Of a stretch of DNA of 64,000 nucleotides, positions 48,987 to 61,096 are shown in pieces. The first letter of the stretch is position 1; each line of letters opens with the position of its first letter. Under the pieces are notes generated by a model. The model worked only from the letters and a program-made list of their open reading frames with translations, had not been told where the DNA came from and did not search any database. The DNA lies in assembly GCF_026212465.1 (NCBI RefSeq), contig NC_080062.1, positions 5,904,865 through 5,968,864 on the forward strand, read 5' to 3'. The translations under genes were made by a program, and so were the position numbers. This DNA is from Amaranthus tricolor. Lineage: Eukaryota; Streptophyta; Magnoliopsida; Caryophyllales; Amaranthaceae.

Positions 48987-51900
48987 TACTCTTTAATAAT
49001 ATTCCTATTTTATTATTATTATTTTACTTTATATATAATAAAGAAAATCATGTGTTAAACTATTGGGTATTAATTTCCGCTAATTTTGTATGAAGACTCA
49101 AACCATAGATTCTAAGTTTCATTTCTAATACTTTGAGTTTGAATGTTACTTTTTCTAAATGTTATACTTGATTTTATAACATGTAACCAACTTTTATTTT
49201 ATTAATCTCAAGTATTGATTTTATAGTTATAATAAATCCAAATTGAGTTCATTACAAAAGAAAGATAATAGTTGAGATTATTTTGAAAATATACATTTTA
49301 TATTTGAGATAATTATGTAAAAAAAAATTAATAGAGATTATTGTAAGTGAATGGATTGAATAAAATAGAGATTACTAATGTCTATTTTTCCACAAAACTT
49401 TAGACTCAATCAGTTAGGAATAAAATAAATTTAGAAAATACTATACTATACTCTATAAAGTAACCTAACAATCTATTTTTCCTTTTTCTTTTTCAATTAA
49501 CAATAATAAAATACTATACTCTATAAAGTAAACAATCAGCTATAGTGTAGGTCAATCACTTTTCTTAATTCCTGTGCCCATGCAAATGTAGCGACTAAAA
49601 CGGAACGTAGGAAGTAATATAAAATTTACAAAAATAAAATATATAGCGAGTATTATGGAAGAAGTAATTGAACCGCATCTTTCGCAAAGAAGAACTTTAC
49701 GAAAAGGAGCCAGCTACTAAAATATTTGTAGTTTATAAAAAGATGATTATATTATGGAACTGATAACACTTTACGTAAAATGACAAAAAATACAACAAAA
49801 ATAACAATACACAATAAATAATAATAGGTGTTTTTGCAGAGAGTATCAAACCAGCCACATGCTTGCTTTTTGCCTGGATTATGTTACATTCCCAAGCCTC
49901 GTGGAAATCACTTTAATTCTCATTTATAGCCCTATAATTATTCTCTCAATCATATCATATTGTATCAAAACAGATTCGACAATTCGATATTTAAATAATT
50001 TTGTAACCAAATTCGACTTGAACCGACATCAAAATGAATTAATATAAAATTATATAAAAATTAATGTGAACATACGAAACGATTTAAATCGGTCCGAAAC
50101 ACCTGACCTGAAATCAATCCGATGATCTAAATAAACATGTCTGTCCCTATCTTTGTAACCATATAGTCGTCTTGGACCATAAACGGATATTTAAGTTATT
50201 TATTTTTCAAAAATAAATATTTTTAATCTGGTTTTATTTATTTTGTAGTGGCGAACAAAAAAGTACTAATTTTCTTAATAAAATTACATTTATTTACTCA
50301 AAAATCTTAAATATCCGAGAGAAATACAACAATATCAATACCTATTACCTAGACAAATATACAAATATACTAAGTAACAATATAATTATTAAATGGTATA
50401 AAGAATCAATTGAAAAAAAAAAATTATTTTGTATTATTGATATTTATAAGAAAAAAAAATGCAAGATCCGAACCAAATCCCTCAATTAAAATCCAATTAA
50501 AAGTCATCTGATCCAACTAACAACTTATTCGATGGACCGTTTTAACAAGTCTAGTGGTGACTCATACATGAGGCAGGTCTATTTGTGATGCGATCATAAA
50601 AACATGGGGCAGTTAGAAATAACCTTGATGTGAAAACTATGATCCAGATTCAACTGTTTTTGAAGAGACAATTATTAGTTTATGCCTCTAATATTTTGTT
50701 TCCTGCAAATGTGATTTTGTTGCCGCCCCAATCACTTTGTTTTCGCCAATACGAAGTAGTAATGTTAAAATTAAAATAAAATAATATAAAATAGTTGATA
50801 AATAAAAAACTTGTTTCAGTGTCACACAAATATAATCTAGATATTGTAAATATGGGCAACTAACTCAATTGTTATTTTTTTATTATATAAAAAAATTCGA
50901 GTTATTATATAGACAAGTCTAAGCCTAAAGCAGATATACTTATTTGTAAATAATATACTCCTTTTGTTAGAAAAGGGGATTTTTATGTTAGAGGTAAAAT
51001 ACTTCATAAAGCATGACTATTCATATCTGATCAAGAATTTGTCTTAGAGATACTAATGCTATAATTAAAATTAACAATATTAGAGAATCTATACGTAATT
51101 ATAAATTGTTGTATGAGATAACCTTACTGTGAGACGTTTTAACTATATGAGAATTTGAACTCATTGATTAAAGACGGTTTTTTACAAAAGTAACTTAATT
51201 AGCTTAGCTTGTATGCAATTTATGCATAAAATTATTCTTCAACATAATCAAAACAAACAATACATTCTTTTCTGAGTGATTAATTCTTTCCATAGTTATT
51301 ATATATACTTTAATTATGAGACAAACAAATATGGTGTATATGCATGTCTTAATCAAATTTTAGCTCCAAATATTATTCAAAACTCAATGATTAAGAGATG
51401 AGAAAAAAAATTCCTACAAAAAGACACCAAATTAGAAGATATTGCAAGTAATTGTGATTAATACCATGTGATACAAATCAAAATGGGCATTACCTAAAGT
51501 ATTGTAACAATCAAACAATATTAATAGTTTAAATTATATAAAAATACCAACTTTAATGAAAATACAAAGTGTTTGTTTTATTTTAAGTACTAAAAATAAA
51601 CACCAATTATAAATGTCCAACAAAAATGTTAGTGTAATTGAGTATTAGTAGTCTTCAAATTGAAGGAAAAGTTGGGTGGCCTATTCTTAGAACCAAAGGT
51701 GAAGGAGACCAACCCATAATAAAAAACAACATAAAATTATTATTTTTTTATTACAATTGATGATGACTAATAATTTTAGTAATTTATATAAGGAATAAAA
51801 AATTGAATTTTGGATGGTGAGTGATGATTAATGAGGTTAGCCAACTCTTGTATTTGTCTTGTTCGGCGGACCACACCTCATAAGAGACGTTGATGCACCT

Positions 51901-53569
51901 TCATTGGTTATGTATAGTTTTTACATTATCTTTTTGTTTGAGAAAGCACTTAAAACTTTTAATATAAAATTAATCCTTAGAAAATTAGACTTAAAATAAA
52001 TAAATAAACATATGATAAAATGAGTGGTTTTTTTAGATGATAAAACAAGTGTTTAAAATACAAAAAGAGAAAAAAAATTTATAAGTAGAATTAAAAGAAA
52101 AGAAGTGAAATTATGCGAAAAAAAAAATTGTAAATTAAGTGGGACATAAAAAAATAGAAATAAGTCTTAATTATTTGTTTTGCAAGATGAAACCTAAGAA
52201 AGTGATCAAATAATTGAGTTTGAAACTTTTACTCATGAATTTTTTGAGATATTCCTTTGATTTTGAGGAATTTCAATTTGAATAAGATTAATAGAAGTGT
52301 AAAAATTTCATTTCATAGAGAAAATCAATTAACTTTCACTTTTATATTATTACCGTGATTTTAAAGTTGATATAGATGTGATTCGTATTGCTTTAAGATT
52401 GGATCTAACATGTACTTGATTCCCACTACAATAATCTCTATAACCAATAAATTGATGTACATTTTGATTTATCAATTTTATTGCAAAGAATTTGAGTTTA
52501 CAAGGATGCTCTTAGATGAAAAAAAATTATAATTGTCTTAAAAAAATTTTATATTTATCCGTTTTTTAACGAGCCTAAGTATATAAAATAAATTTATTTT
52601 ACTATTTGTTGAAATCTTTGAGTTCTTGATGCAAGCTATTAATTACTAGTTCAAGGAAAGATGAACCTAATAAATTTTTCATGTTGTCTTATTGATTTTT
52701 TTTAATGACAAATTCAAATTTTAAATAATGTTAATTAAATGAGTTTCTAACATAAAAAGATAATTTGTGCTATAGATATATTTTATTTGAGATTACCTAA
52801 AACACACCTTTTAAAAGTTGAGATGAGTTAACTTATTATTATTCATACCCATATTGCTACTCTTAATAAAAAGATTTGACCCATCTAAATTTAAAATTAA
52901 TATAATTTAAACATACCGACTCATTTTATAAAGCGAAAGTGTTGATCTAACCATTAACATGTTCATAAACAACCCTAAAGTAAATTACATCAACAATCTT
53001 CTATAGTTCAAAACAAATGTACTCAAATAATTGAAACTTAATAATCAAAGGGTCTTTGAGGATATACGAGATGATTGACCGCATAAGGTTCTCTTTTTCT
53101 CCCGTATATGAAAAAGTTAATAAAAATGAAATATATCAAGTTTATTAATAAAATAAATATATTTATTATAAATAAAACATCAAATAAAAGTTTGCACAGT
53201 GCCTTTAAATTTTTTAAGACGGCTCTGACAATAATCAAACACATATGATCATAACCCTTGTGGGCTTTAAGGATATTTAACAAATGTGTCTTTTTGAAAA
53301 ACAGTCTATCACAATAATTTGTGCATGATTAATATCAACTAAAGCATTTTAGAATACTCGGTAAATCTTAGTTATGGACAACTTTATATAAAGCACCAAA
53401 CCAAAATAAAGACCTATTGACCGACTTAATTAGCAAATAGCATTCATGGACCCCTTTATTATTAATTAAATTAATTAATTGGAATTAAAATAGGAATTAG
53501 GATCCTCCATTAAATATAGTCAATTATAGGATATTCCTCTCCATTTCAATTTCATTCAAATATCCCCAC
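48987..53569. other. Long AT-rich intergenic stretch
   Basis: No gene found in about 4.6 kb. A hAT-like terminal fragment lies at about 50080-50150 (ATCGGTCCGAAACACC, then AACATGTCTGTCCC), and a GTGAGAC-family trace near 51115-51140. The remainder shows only low-complexity A/T sequence. Confidence 0.5.
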
Positions 53570-55403
53570 CTCATAAATAGGCCTTTGTTCCTTGCTTTAG
53601 CTTTGTTCACAATCACCACATTGTGTTGCCTACTAAAAGCAAAACTCCCCCAAAACAAACATTTCACAACCTCTCCTTTTCTCTTTAGATCTTGTTTTTA
53701 TTCTCTTTCTTTTCTCTTCCACAAGTGTTTCACGTAAGGTTCAAGGGTTTCATCCTTTTTTCTTTCATTAAGGTAATTTCATAATTAACCCTTTATTTTA
53801 ATTTTAATTTATTGCATTTTCTTATGTTTTGTGTTGATTTTTCATTTTTTTTGGATGATTTGGATCTATTTAACTCTCTATATGCCACAAAGATTTGGTT
53901 TTTATTTAAATTACATGCAAAGATTGGATTTTTTTATTTTTGATGAAATAAATTTGGATCTTTTTCTTTGATGAAAAAAGATTGGGTTTTACTTTTTTGA
54001 TAAAAAAAAGATTGGATTTTACTTGTTTGACGAAAAAAGATTGGGTTTTTTTTGGTTTCTTATTGAAGGTTTTTACATTTATGATTACATTGCTATAAAA
54101 AGGGTTTATAATTAGCAGATTTAGAGTTTATTTCTTCAGTTGTTACTTGTAATTTCTTATTTTCTTTTACTTTGTTTTGATTTTAAAGGGATTTAAAAGT
54201 AAATCAGGTTTTTTCTTGTGTGATTTAGTGTTGATATGATTTCTTGCAAGATAAATGTAATTGTTGAAGATTTGTTATGAATAATTGTACTTCATATCAT
54301 TAATTATGGAAACTAAAAATAAAATTATTCTGTTAGTACAAAGTATGCAGAAAGGTTAGATATTAAAAATAAAAAATGTTTGCTTATTATTTATTTATTT
54401 ATTTATCTATTTATTTGTTTGGTGTATTTATGATGTAAAGTTTAGATATTTCTTTGTGCAAGTGGGAAATAAGGTTTCTCATGGAAAGCTTACCCATCTA
54501 AACCTGGTGTTGATTGTTGATCAAAGATCTTTTAATCAACTGAAATTGCAAAAATTGATGAACATAAATTATTGAAGTGGGTATTTTATCAATTTGAGTT
54601 GTGAGAAATAACTGTTGATTATATAAATAAAAAGTATGTTTTTTGTGACTAAGAAAACTGAAATCAGAAGCGGGGCGAATCTAAGATACTAGTTTACGAT
54701 GGACTGAATACCATCTATGATCTATGCATGTGTACATACTACAATGCTTGAACTAGCTTCTTTTGTGTTATATATTATACGATTCACAAATTGTTGTATG
54801 ATACACTCTCACTGTGAGACACATCTCATACATAGGTTCAATACATGGGTTAAATAGTAATTCTAATACATGTTATGAGATTGTACACGATTTCATAGCA
54901 AGACGGGCTGTACGTTTTGTTGTTGTCTTAGCTTTTCGACAAGAAATAAATTGATTCCTTTTGTTGGTTTATCTGCTGTTATCTACCTAACTCTGTACAT
55001 TAGTTTGGCACATTTGGTTTGCAATTTGCGTCTCATAGAACTTACTTGAATCAAAAATTTTGCGATTGTATGAATTATTGTGATCTTTTTGTATATATTC
55101 TTTGAAACAAATATCCAAATCTCGATTTCCATCGGTGCAGTGATTATCGGATCCCTTATAGTGAACCTTGAGTGAAAAATCCAATATCAGGGAATGCGGA
55201 AAGATGTGTGTACATGCCGGAAATTCATCTTGTGAAGATTATTGTATCAACTTTTTGTTTAATTATCATTTGTCAGCCCTCGAAGAGGTTGAGTATGTCG
55301 CTTGCAGCCGATTCATGCTTTCCCCTCAAATCCACTATAAATCTACTAGCAGTCGGATATTTGCCATGCTAAAGCACGAGACCGTGGATGACGGTTGAGT
55401 TCT
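53570..55403 (+). other. Leader-like locus without recognisable coding sequence
   Basis: CATAAATAGGCC (53572-53583) looks like a TATA box, followed by a pyrimidine-rich leader (CTCTCCTTTTCTCTTTAG) and a good donor, TTAAG|GTAATTTC, at 53770. A good acceptor, CATCGGTGCAG, lies at 55141. The presumed second exon, 55142 to about 55403, contains only short frames (for example MCVHAGNSSCEDYC) that I cannot assign. It stops at the edge of the truncated copia element. It may be the 5' end of a gene destroyed by the insertion or deletion, or a non-coding RNA gene. Confidence 0.3.
53926..54050 (+). repeat. Degenerate tandem repeat of about 35-38 bp
   Basis: AAAGATTGGATTTT, AAAGATTGGGTTTTAC, AAAGATTGGATTTTAC and AAAGATTGGGTTTT alternate with GATGAAA/GACGAAA spacers, inside the putative first intron of the leader-like locus. 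Confidence 0.6.
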
Positions 55404-57858
55404 TTGGTAATCAACTCCATATGTCTGTGTATACCCTTTCGCCACAAGTCTAGCTTTGTACCGTTCGATGGATCCATCTGCTTTATACTTCACTGTATAC
55501 ACCCATTTACATCCCACTATTTTCTTCTCCTTTGGTAAGATGCATTTCTCCCACGTTTCATTTTTCCGTAGAGCGTCAATCTCCTCTTCCATAGCCTTCC
55601 TCCATTTAACATCTTGCATAGCTTTATCAACATTTTGTGGAAGTTCGGTTGCATAGAGAGCGGCTTTGAATGCTAGAGCACTCTGTGACATGTTTCCCTC
55701 CACGGTCGAATCAATAGGATATCTCGATCTCTTGACCTCATAATCTGGATCATACCTTCTAGGAGGTATACCTCGAGTTGAGCGAGGTGGAAGTATGTAC
55801 CCCTGAGGTTCACCTGTCTGCTCTTTACCTATCTCCACAGTTACACTAGTAATATCAACAATATCAACATCACATATCTTATCTTGCTCAAGTAAAGGAC
55901 TAACCTGATGTTCAGACATAACTGGATGTGGTATGGGGTGCACAACTTGGGGAGACAGTTTGGTAGCATTGCCTAATTGCTCTTGAGGGTCTGGGTTTAG
56001 CATCCATGAACCGGTTAACCATCTGAGATCGTCACTTTGCATCTCCCCCTAACATCGAGGATGAATGTAGTAGTACTCGGATTCAGAGAAATAACAATCC
56101 ATCGTAGTGTACATGCGTCGATCATTGGGATCATAACACCTATACCCCTTCTAGTTTCTTCCATAGCCCAAAAAAACACACTTAATAGCCCTTGGTTCCA
56201 GTTTACTTCGTATTCGTTTTGGACAATGAATATAGACAGTGCACCCAAAAATTCGGGGGGGGGGGGGGGGGGGGTAAGGAATGTGAGGAAGGTATGGGTA
56301 GGTATGTTTGAAGGGTTTCTAAAGGTGTTTTGTAGTTTAGGGCTTTTGTGGGAAGACGGTTAGTGAGGTAGGTAGCGGTGGAAATAGCGTCAGGCCAATG
56401 GGTGGCAGGAACATGAGATTCAAGCATTATGGCACGGGTTATCTCTAGTAAGGTTCTGTTTTTTCGTTCAGCGACACCATTTTGTTGGGGTGTATCTGGA
56501 CACGAAGTTTGGTGAATAATGCCTTTACTAGCAAAGAATTTGTGCATCTCAGTGTTAACATATTCACGTCCATTATCAGTTCTCAAGATACGGAGTGGGG
56601 TTTGGAATTGGGTGCAAATCATGTGATAAAAATCGACAAACACTTTAAACACCTCAGATTTGTGTTTAAGAAAATAAATCCAGCTCATTCGAGTACAATC
56701 ATCAATAAACACAATATAATAAAGAAAACCATGCATTCCACAAATAGGTGCGGGTCCCCAAACGTCAGAATGAACAATCATAAACGGTAAACTGGATTTA
56801 TTCAAACTACTAGGATACGAATGTTTATGACTTTTTGCTAGAATACATGTCTCACACTTAAAATCCAAATTTAATCTAGCTAAAGTGGGAAAAAGTTTCT
56901 CAAGATACCCTAAAGATGGATGTCTAAGTCTACGATGCCAAGTCCACAGTTGTTTCTCCCGTGACCCGTGAGCAAGAACTGCGTTGCCTTGTTGAACCGT
57001 CTCTTCCAAGTAGTACAGACCACCTTTTTCAATACCACGCCCAATAATTTTGCCCGTCTGAACATCCTGCACAACACAACAACCAGATTTTATAAGCACA
57101 GTGCAATTGAGTTCCCTCGTGAGATGACTAACGGATAGCAGTTTATGTGAGAGATTAGGAACAAACAGACAATTATTCAAGGTTAAATTTCCTGACACAG
57201 TAATAGTTCCAGCACCCACGACTTTAATTTCTTCCCCATTAGCGGTTTTAATGAGATTTTTTTTTGGTCGGACACGGTTTAAAAAATCATTTTGATCATA
57301 AGACATCGTATCCGTAGCTCCGCAATCAAGAATCCATCCTTTAGTACAATTAGACAAGGTATCATTATTTTCACAAAAAAAGGAAAAAATATGTGAAGAA
57401 GAGGAAGCCACGTCGCCCCTCAAAGTTCCCTTTAAAAACGTGTACCCTTCATTTGAAGGGTCACTTTCACCTTCACTCTTTCTCTGGCTTTGCTTTCCCT
57501 TATTACCTCCATCTTCCTTTGAGTGTTTAACCATGGCTGCCACGGAATTTCGTTCATCCGATTTTCCATCAGTGCTTGAGACTATCGCTGCTCTTCCAGG
57601 CCTTGGTTGATCGGAGAGTTGGCCCGTCATTTTTGCCCCTTTCTTCCTCGTGTCTGGCCACCAATCCGGGTATCCCACAAGTTTAAAGCACTCATTTTTC
57701 GTGTGCCTCATCCCACCACAGTAGGTACATTGAAGATCGCTTCTTTCGTCATTTTTCCGGTAAGATCTTTCCGATCTCCCTTTGACAGCAAACACGCCCC
57801 CTGAGCCCAATGAATCTAACTCTGATGAGGGCTCCTTTTTCATGATTCCCCTTCTCAT
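55404..57858 (-). pseudogene. copia pol: zinc knuckle, protease, integrase, partial RT
   Basis: The frame 57858-56203 shows the knuckle CTYCGGMRHTKNEC, a protease-like motif WILDCGATDTMS (the usual D-S/T-G is here DCGAT, so the active site is altered), the pre-integrase HRRLRHPSLGYL, and integrase D...D...E (HSDVWGP, RTDNGREY, QQNGVAERKNRT). A homopolymer of 20 C then shifts the frame, after which FIVQNEYEVNW and later MEEEIDALRKNETWE, VGCKWVYTVKYKADGSIERY and KARLVAKGYTQTYGVDYQ (RT N-terminus) follow, with further stops. Downstream RT is missing. Confidence 0.85.
56255..56274. repeat. Homopolymer of 20 G (20 C on the coding strand)
   Basis: A pure G20 run in the integrase C-terminal region of the copia element, read as Pro codons on the - strand. 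It marks a frame change and is a likely site of sequencing or assembly length error. Confidence 0.85.
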
Positions 57859-57869
57859 TATCTCCCTCC

Positions 57870-58577
57870 TTATGAATGCATATGCCTCCTCTGCAGTGGG
57901 TAATGGATCTTAAAGAAGAAGGTCTTCCTCTCTTTGTCAAAAGTTTCATTTACCCCTGCAAGGAATTGATACAATCGATTTTTTTGGGTTAATTGATTGT
58001 AAATGATTTTGTCTTCTGGGTCCTTCATCGGGTTTGGTTGCCTCTTATCGATTTCCTTCCACAAAGTTATTAAGTTGTTGTAGTATTTCTCCAAGGTGTC
58101 GGTCCTTTGCTCGATTTTGTTAGCCTTGACAGTGAGATTAAAAATTTGGAGACCATCACTGCCACTGTTGTATACTGTTTCGATCCCCTTCCAAAGATTC
58201 TTTGCGGTTGGGAAATCGATGAACTGGTTGACTAGGTCCGGATGAATGCTTTCGATTATCCATAAGATAACCACTGAATCTCGCCTGGTCCATTGGCTGT
58301 ACTCTTGGTCCGTTTGTGGTGGTGGATCGGCGATGATATGGTTGAGCCGATCACGACCACTTAGGGCTAATTGCATCAACCTGGACCACATGGTGTAGTT
58401 TTGGTGAGTTAACTTTTCTGATATTGAGAATGTAGGAATCGAAATTGTGGTGGTGTTTGTGGTTGTTTCGAGTGGTGATGGAGGTGGCTTATTGGTGTTT
58501 AACTGTGAGAACAGTTGCAAAAGCTGCCCCATTGTGACAGGCTGGTCTGGCATGATTATGGTGTCCTTTGACTCCAT
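57870..58577 (-). pseudogene. copia gag
   Basis: A 235-residue frame starting MESKDTIIMPDQ contains the UBN2/retrotransposon gag region (NYTMWSRLMQLALSGRD, DSVVILWIIESI, LWKGIETVY). A one-base shift near 57930 and an in-frame TAA just after it separate it from the zinc-knuckle frame that should follow, so gag-pol is no longer continuous. Confidence 0.85.
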
Positions 58578-58656
58578 TTTTTTTTCTGTTCAGGTAAGGT
58601 TTAATTTTCCGGTAGATGATGAAGCCGCTTAGACGATTTCTCCTCAGAAACGTCTT

Positions 58657-58669
58657 GGCTCTGATACCA
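58657..58669 (-). other. tRNA-Met primer-binding site
   Basis: TGGTATCAGAGCC on the - strand, directly after the LTR end TCA; complementary to the 3' end of initiator tRNA-Met, the usual copia primer. Confidence 0.9.
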
Positions 58670-58855
58670 TGATTAAGAGAATAATCGAGTTTTAGGGTTT
58701 TAATCTGTGTTCTCATTCAGCTTCTTTCAATATACATTGTTGTCTATATATACAAGAGATGTTTCCTAAATAAGAGAATATACAGAAATATTCTGTTCCC
58801 TAAATATATAGCAAAATATATGGAGAATAATATGTTGCCTTAATTTTAAAGAACA
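58670..58855 (-). repeat. 5' LTR of the copia element
   Basis: 186 bp, starting TGTTCTTTAAAATTAAGG and ending TTCTCTTAATCA on the - strand, directly next to the primer-binding site. TATATATAG lies inside. Confidence 0.7.
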
Positions 58856-59496
58856 TGACAAAGATCAAAAACAGAGATTGAAAAACAAAGAGAAACAACA
58901 CAAGATTTGAGCGGTGGAGAAAATCCTAAAATCAATGTGATATCAGACTATAAAATTCCACCCTTAACAATTGAATGAATATTATTGTTTCTTAGAGTAT
59001 TGATTACAAACTATAATCCACTCTTGACAAAAACTCCTTAGAGTTGATCACATTGAGAGAATAGATCAAATCTCTAAAACCTCTCACTAAAACCCTAAGA
59101 ATTTGTTTGTGGCTCTCCACTCAATTTCCAATTATTATACACAAATGATCTTACATTCTGAATGTACAAAGATATACAATAGCCTTATATAGGCTTTGAA
59201 ACCAGAATGTCCATGAACTGATTTAAAGTTGCCAAATAAAACAGAATACTCGCGAACAACCGAGTGGGTCGAGTGGGAGACAGAATGTAGTCCGACTTAT
59301 GATCTCTTGCTCGACTGGTCGAGCAACCTTCCTTGGGTCGAGCCATGGTCGAGCGAGCAGCAAGTACCTATTAGAGCATTTCAAATCCATCACCATTCAT
59401 CAATCAACCCGTATACTATTCCTAACATCCAAGACACATATATACCCATCATATCAAATGTACACATTGGGCTTTATTGAGTCACTACATCTAACA
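58856..59496 (-). mobile_element. Second LTR, abutting the copia element
   Basis: On the - strand it starts TGTTAGATGTAGTGACTC (59496) and ends GATCTTTGTCA (58856). A TATA-like TATATAAGG (about 59185-59193), a GGTCGAG-rich U3 and an AATATTCATTCAATTG-type downstream region resemble copia LTRs. It directly joins the copia 5' LTR at 58855/58856. Flanking 5-mers (GAACA, GTAGT) do not match, so the copia element may have landed at or inside this LTR. Confidence 0.55.
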
Positions 59497-59589
59497 GTAG
59501 TGGTGGAGGATTGGGCAATACAGTGGTAGTTGTAGCATTTGGGGGACGCAAGGACCGAATTCAATGAAATGCAATGTTGTTTTTTTTTT

Positions 59590-60200
59590 TTTAATTGATA
59601 GAAGCTAACATTGTGTAAAATAACTTGCCAAATAATTAAAATTTAGCAAATCTCAACAATTCAAGTGGACTTGGAATTTTTCTATCTTTTTGATAGATAG
59701 TATATATCTTTTTGTTATGTAATTAATTTTATTTAAATTAAACATAGCTAATTAGATTTTTTTAATGCAATTTTAATTGGTAGAAGATAACATGGTGTAA
59801 AAAAAACTGGCCAAATAATTAAATTTAGCAAATCTGAACAATTCAAGTGGCAGAACTCCCAAAGAGTACCACTTGGAAATTTTCAATCTTTTTAATAGAT
59901 AATATATATCCTTTTGTAATGTAATTAGCTCCATTTAAATTAAACATAGCTAATTAGATATTTGGTTTTTCTTTTTTTTTTTTAATTTTAATTGGTAGAA
60001 GATAATATGGTGTAAAAACAACTTGTCAAATAATTAAAATTTATCAAATCTCAACAATTCAAGTGGCAGAACTCCCAATAAAAGTGTCACTTGAAATTTT
60101 TCAATCTTTTTGATAAATAATAAATTAACATGATGTACAACTAACTTGTCAAATAATTAAAATTTAATAATTAAAATTTAACAAATCTTAACAAATAGTA
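59590..60200. repeat. Tandem array of about 180-215-bp units
   Basis: TTAATTGRTAGAAG, then TGGTGTAAAA, CAAATAATTAAAATTTA and CAACAATTCAAGTGG recur starting at about 59591, 59770 and 59984, with a partial fourth unit at 60118. Units 2 and 3 carry an extra CAGAACTCCCAA segment missing from unit 1. TAAACATAGCTAATTAGAT closes units 1 and 2. Confidence 0.8.
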
Positions 60201-60366
60201 AAAGTTGATTTACGATGTTTGTTTCCTTGAGATGAAACATTGTAGTTTTTTTTCCTTTTGTTTTAATCCCATTCTTTTATTTACTTTCAAAATTTTTCTC
60301 CTTCAATTTTTTTTTTGTTATTTTTAATTATCAAATACTAATACTAATAACAACAATAATAATGAT

Positions 60367-60912
60367 TGTTTCGGTGATGAAACGAGGAAGTGCAAAAGAC
60401 ACTTAAAATACCTGGAGATAGGTGTAATCGGGTACAACCATCAATATGCTGAAAATGTTTATGATCCTTCCGCTGATGAGACCTCAAATCCTGCAATACA
60501 ACGTTAGCCTTGTCCGAGGGTGATTTCCCGAAAAACCCCTCCGACGCTCAAGTCAGATCGGGAGACAGAAAGTAATGAATATATGATAATGAATGAATAC
60601 AAGATTAACGGATTGTAGGATGAGTTGAGATCAATTGAAGGAATATTTGGTTCAGTATAGATTGTACGTAGGAGGGTGAATATTTATTGTGGTGTAACGA
60701 CAACAATATAAAAGCTTAGTCCGGTGCAAATGATGTACGCGACATGTATTTATAATGGTAGAATGGAGGTTAGATGGTGAATTAATGTGGGAATCATGGG
60801 TATGATGGGTGAGTGGTAGGTTATGATGAGTAGTGGGTAGTTATTTTAAGAAGTTATTGAACCGAGTTGGGTGGTTAGGGTTTGACGGGTTTATTTATTT
60901 GACCCCATAACA
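60367..60912 (-). mobile_element. Solo LTR with perfect 5-bp target duplication
   Basis: On the - strand the 546-bp LTR begins TGTTATGGGGTC and ends CACCGAAACA. ATGAT flanks both sides (60362-60366 and 60913-60917). TATAAATACATG (about 60748) is a good TATA box, and the downstream CTGACTTGAGCGTCGG is a phrase common in plant LTR R/U5 regions. No internal region remains, so this is an LTR-LTR recombination product. Copia versus gypsy is undecided. Confidence 0.85.
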
Positions 60913-61013
60913 ATGATCAATACTATATATAATTTGTTATTCTTGAATGATAATTTTTAACTTGATTTAGGATTTACAATCAATGAAGTAGAATTTACAA
61001 ATTCTTAGATAAA

Positions 61014-61038
61014 TAATAATAACAACAATAACAACAAC

Positions 61039-61075
<37 letters not shown>

Positions 61076-61096
61076 TTAATATTATTATTATTATTA
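61014..61096. repeat. (AAT)/(AAC) microsatellite ending in a hairpin
   Basis: AATAACAACAATAAC-type units pass into (AAT)n and then, after AATATT, into (ATT)n, so the end can fold back on itself. Confidence 0.9.

Larger units (their letters stand above)
55404..58855 (-). mobile_element. Ty1/copia retrotransposon, 3' half missing
   Basis: On the - strand, in order: 5' LTR (58855-58670), primer-binding site (58669-58657), gag, zinc knuckle, protease, integrase and the first part of RT. Homology to copia RT stops abruptly after YTQTYGVDYQ at about 55404; the rest of RT, RNase H and the 3' LTR are absent. Order protease-integrase-RT defines Ty1/copia. It carries several inactivating lesions. Confidence 0.9.

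Noticed and set aside
55168..55398. 76-residue frame as a real small Cys-containing peptide gene
   Set aside because: No signal peptide, no recognised family and a competing frame of similar length; described only as part of the leader-like locus.
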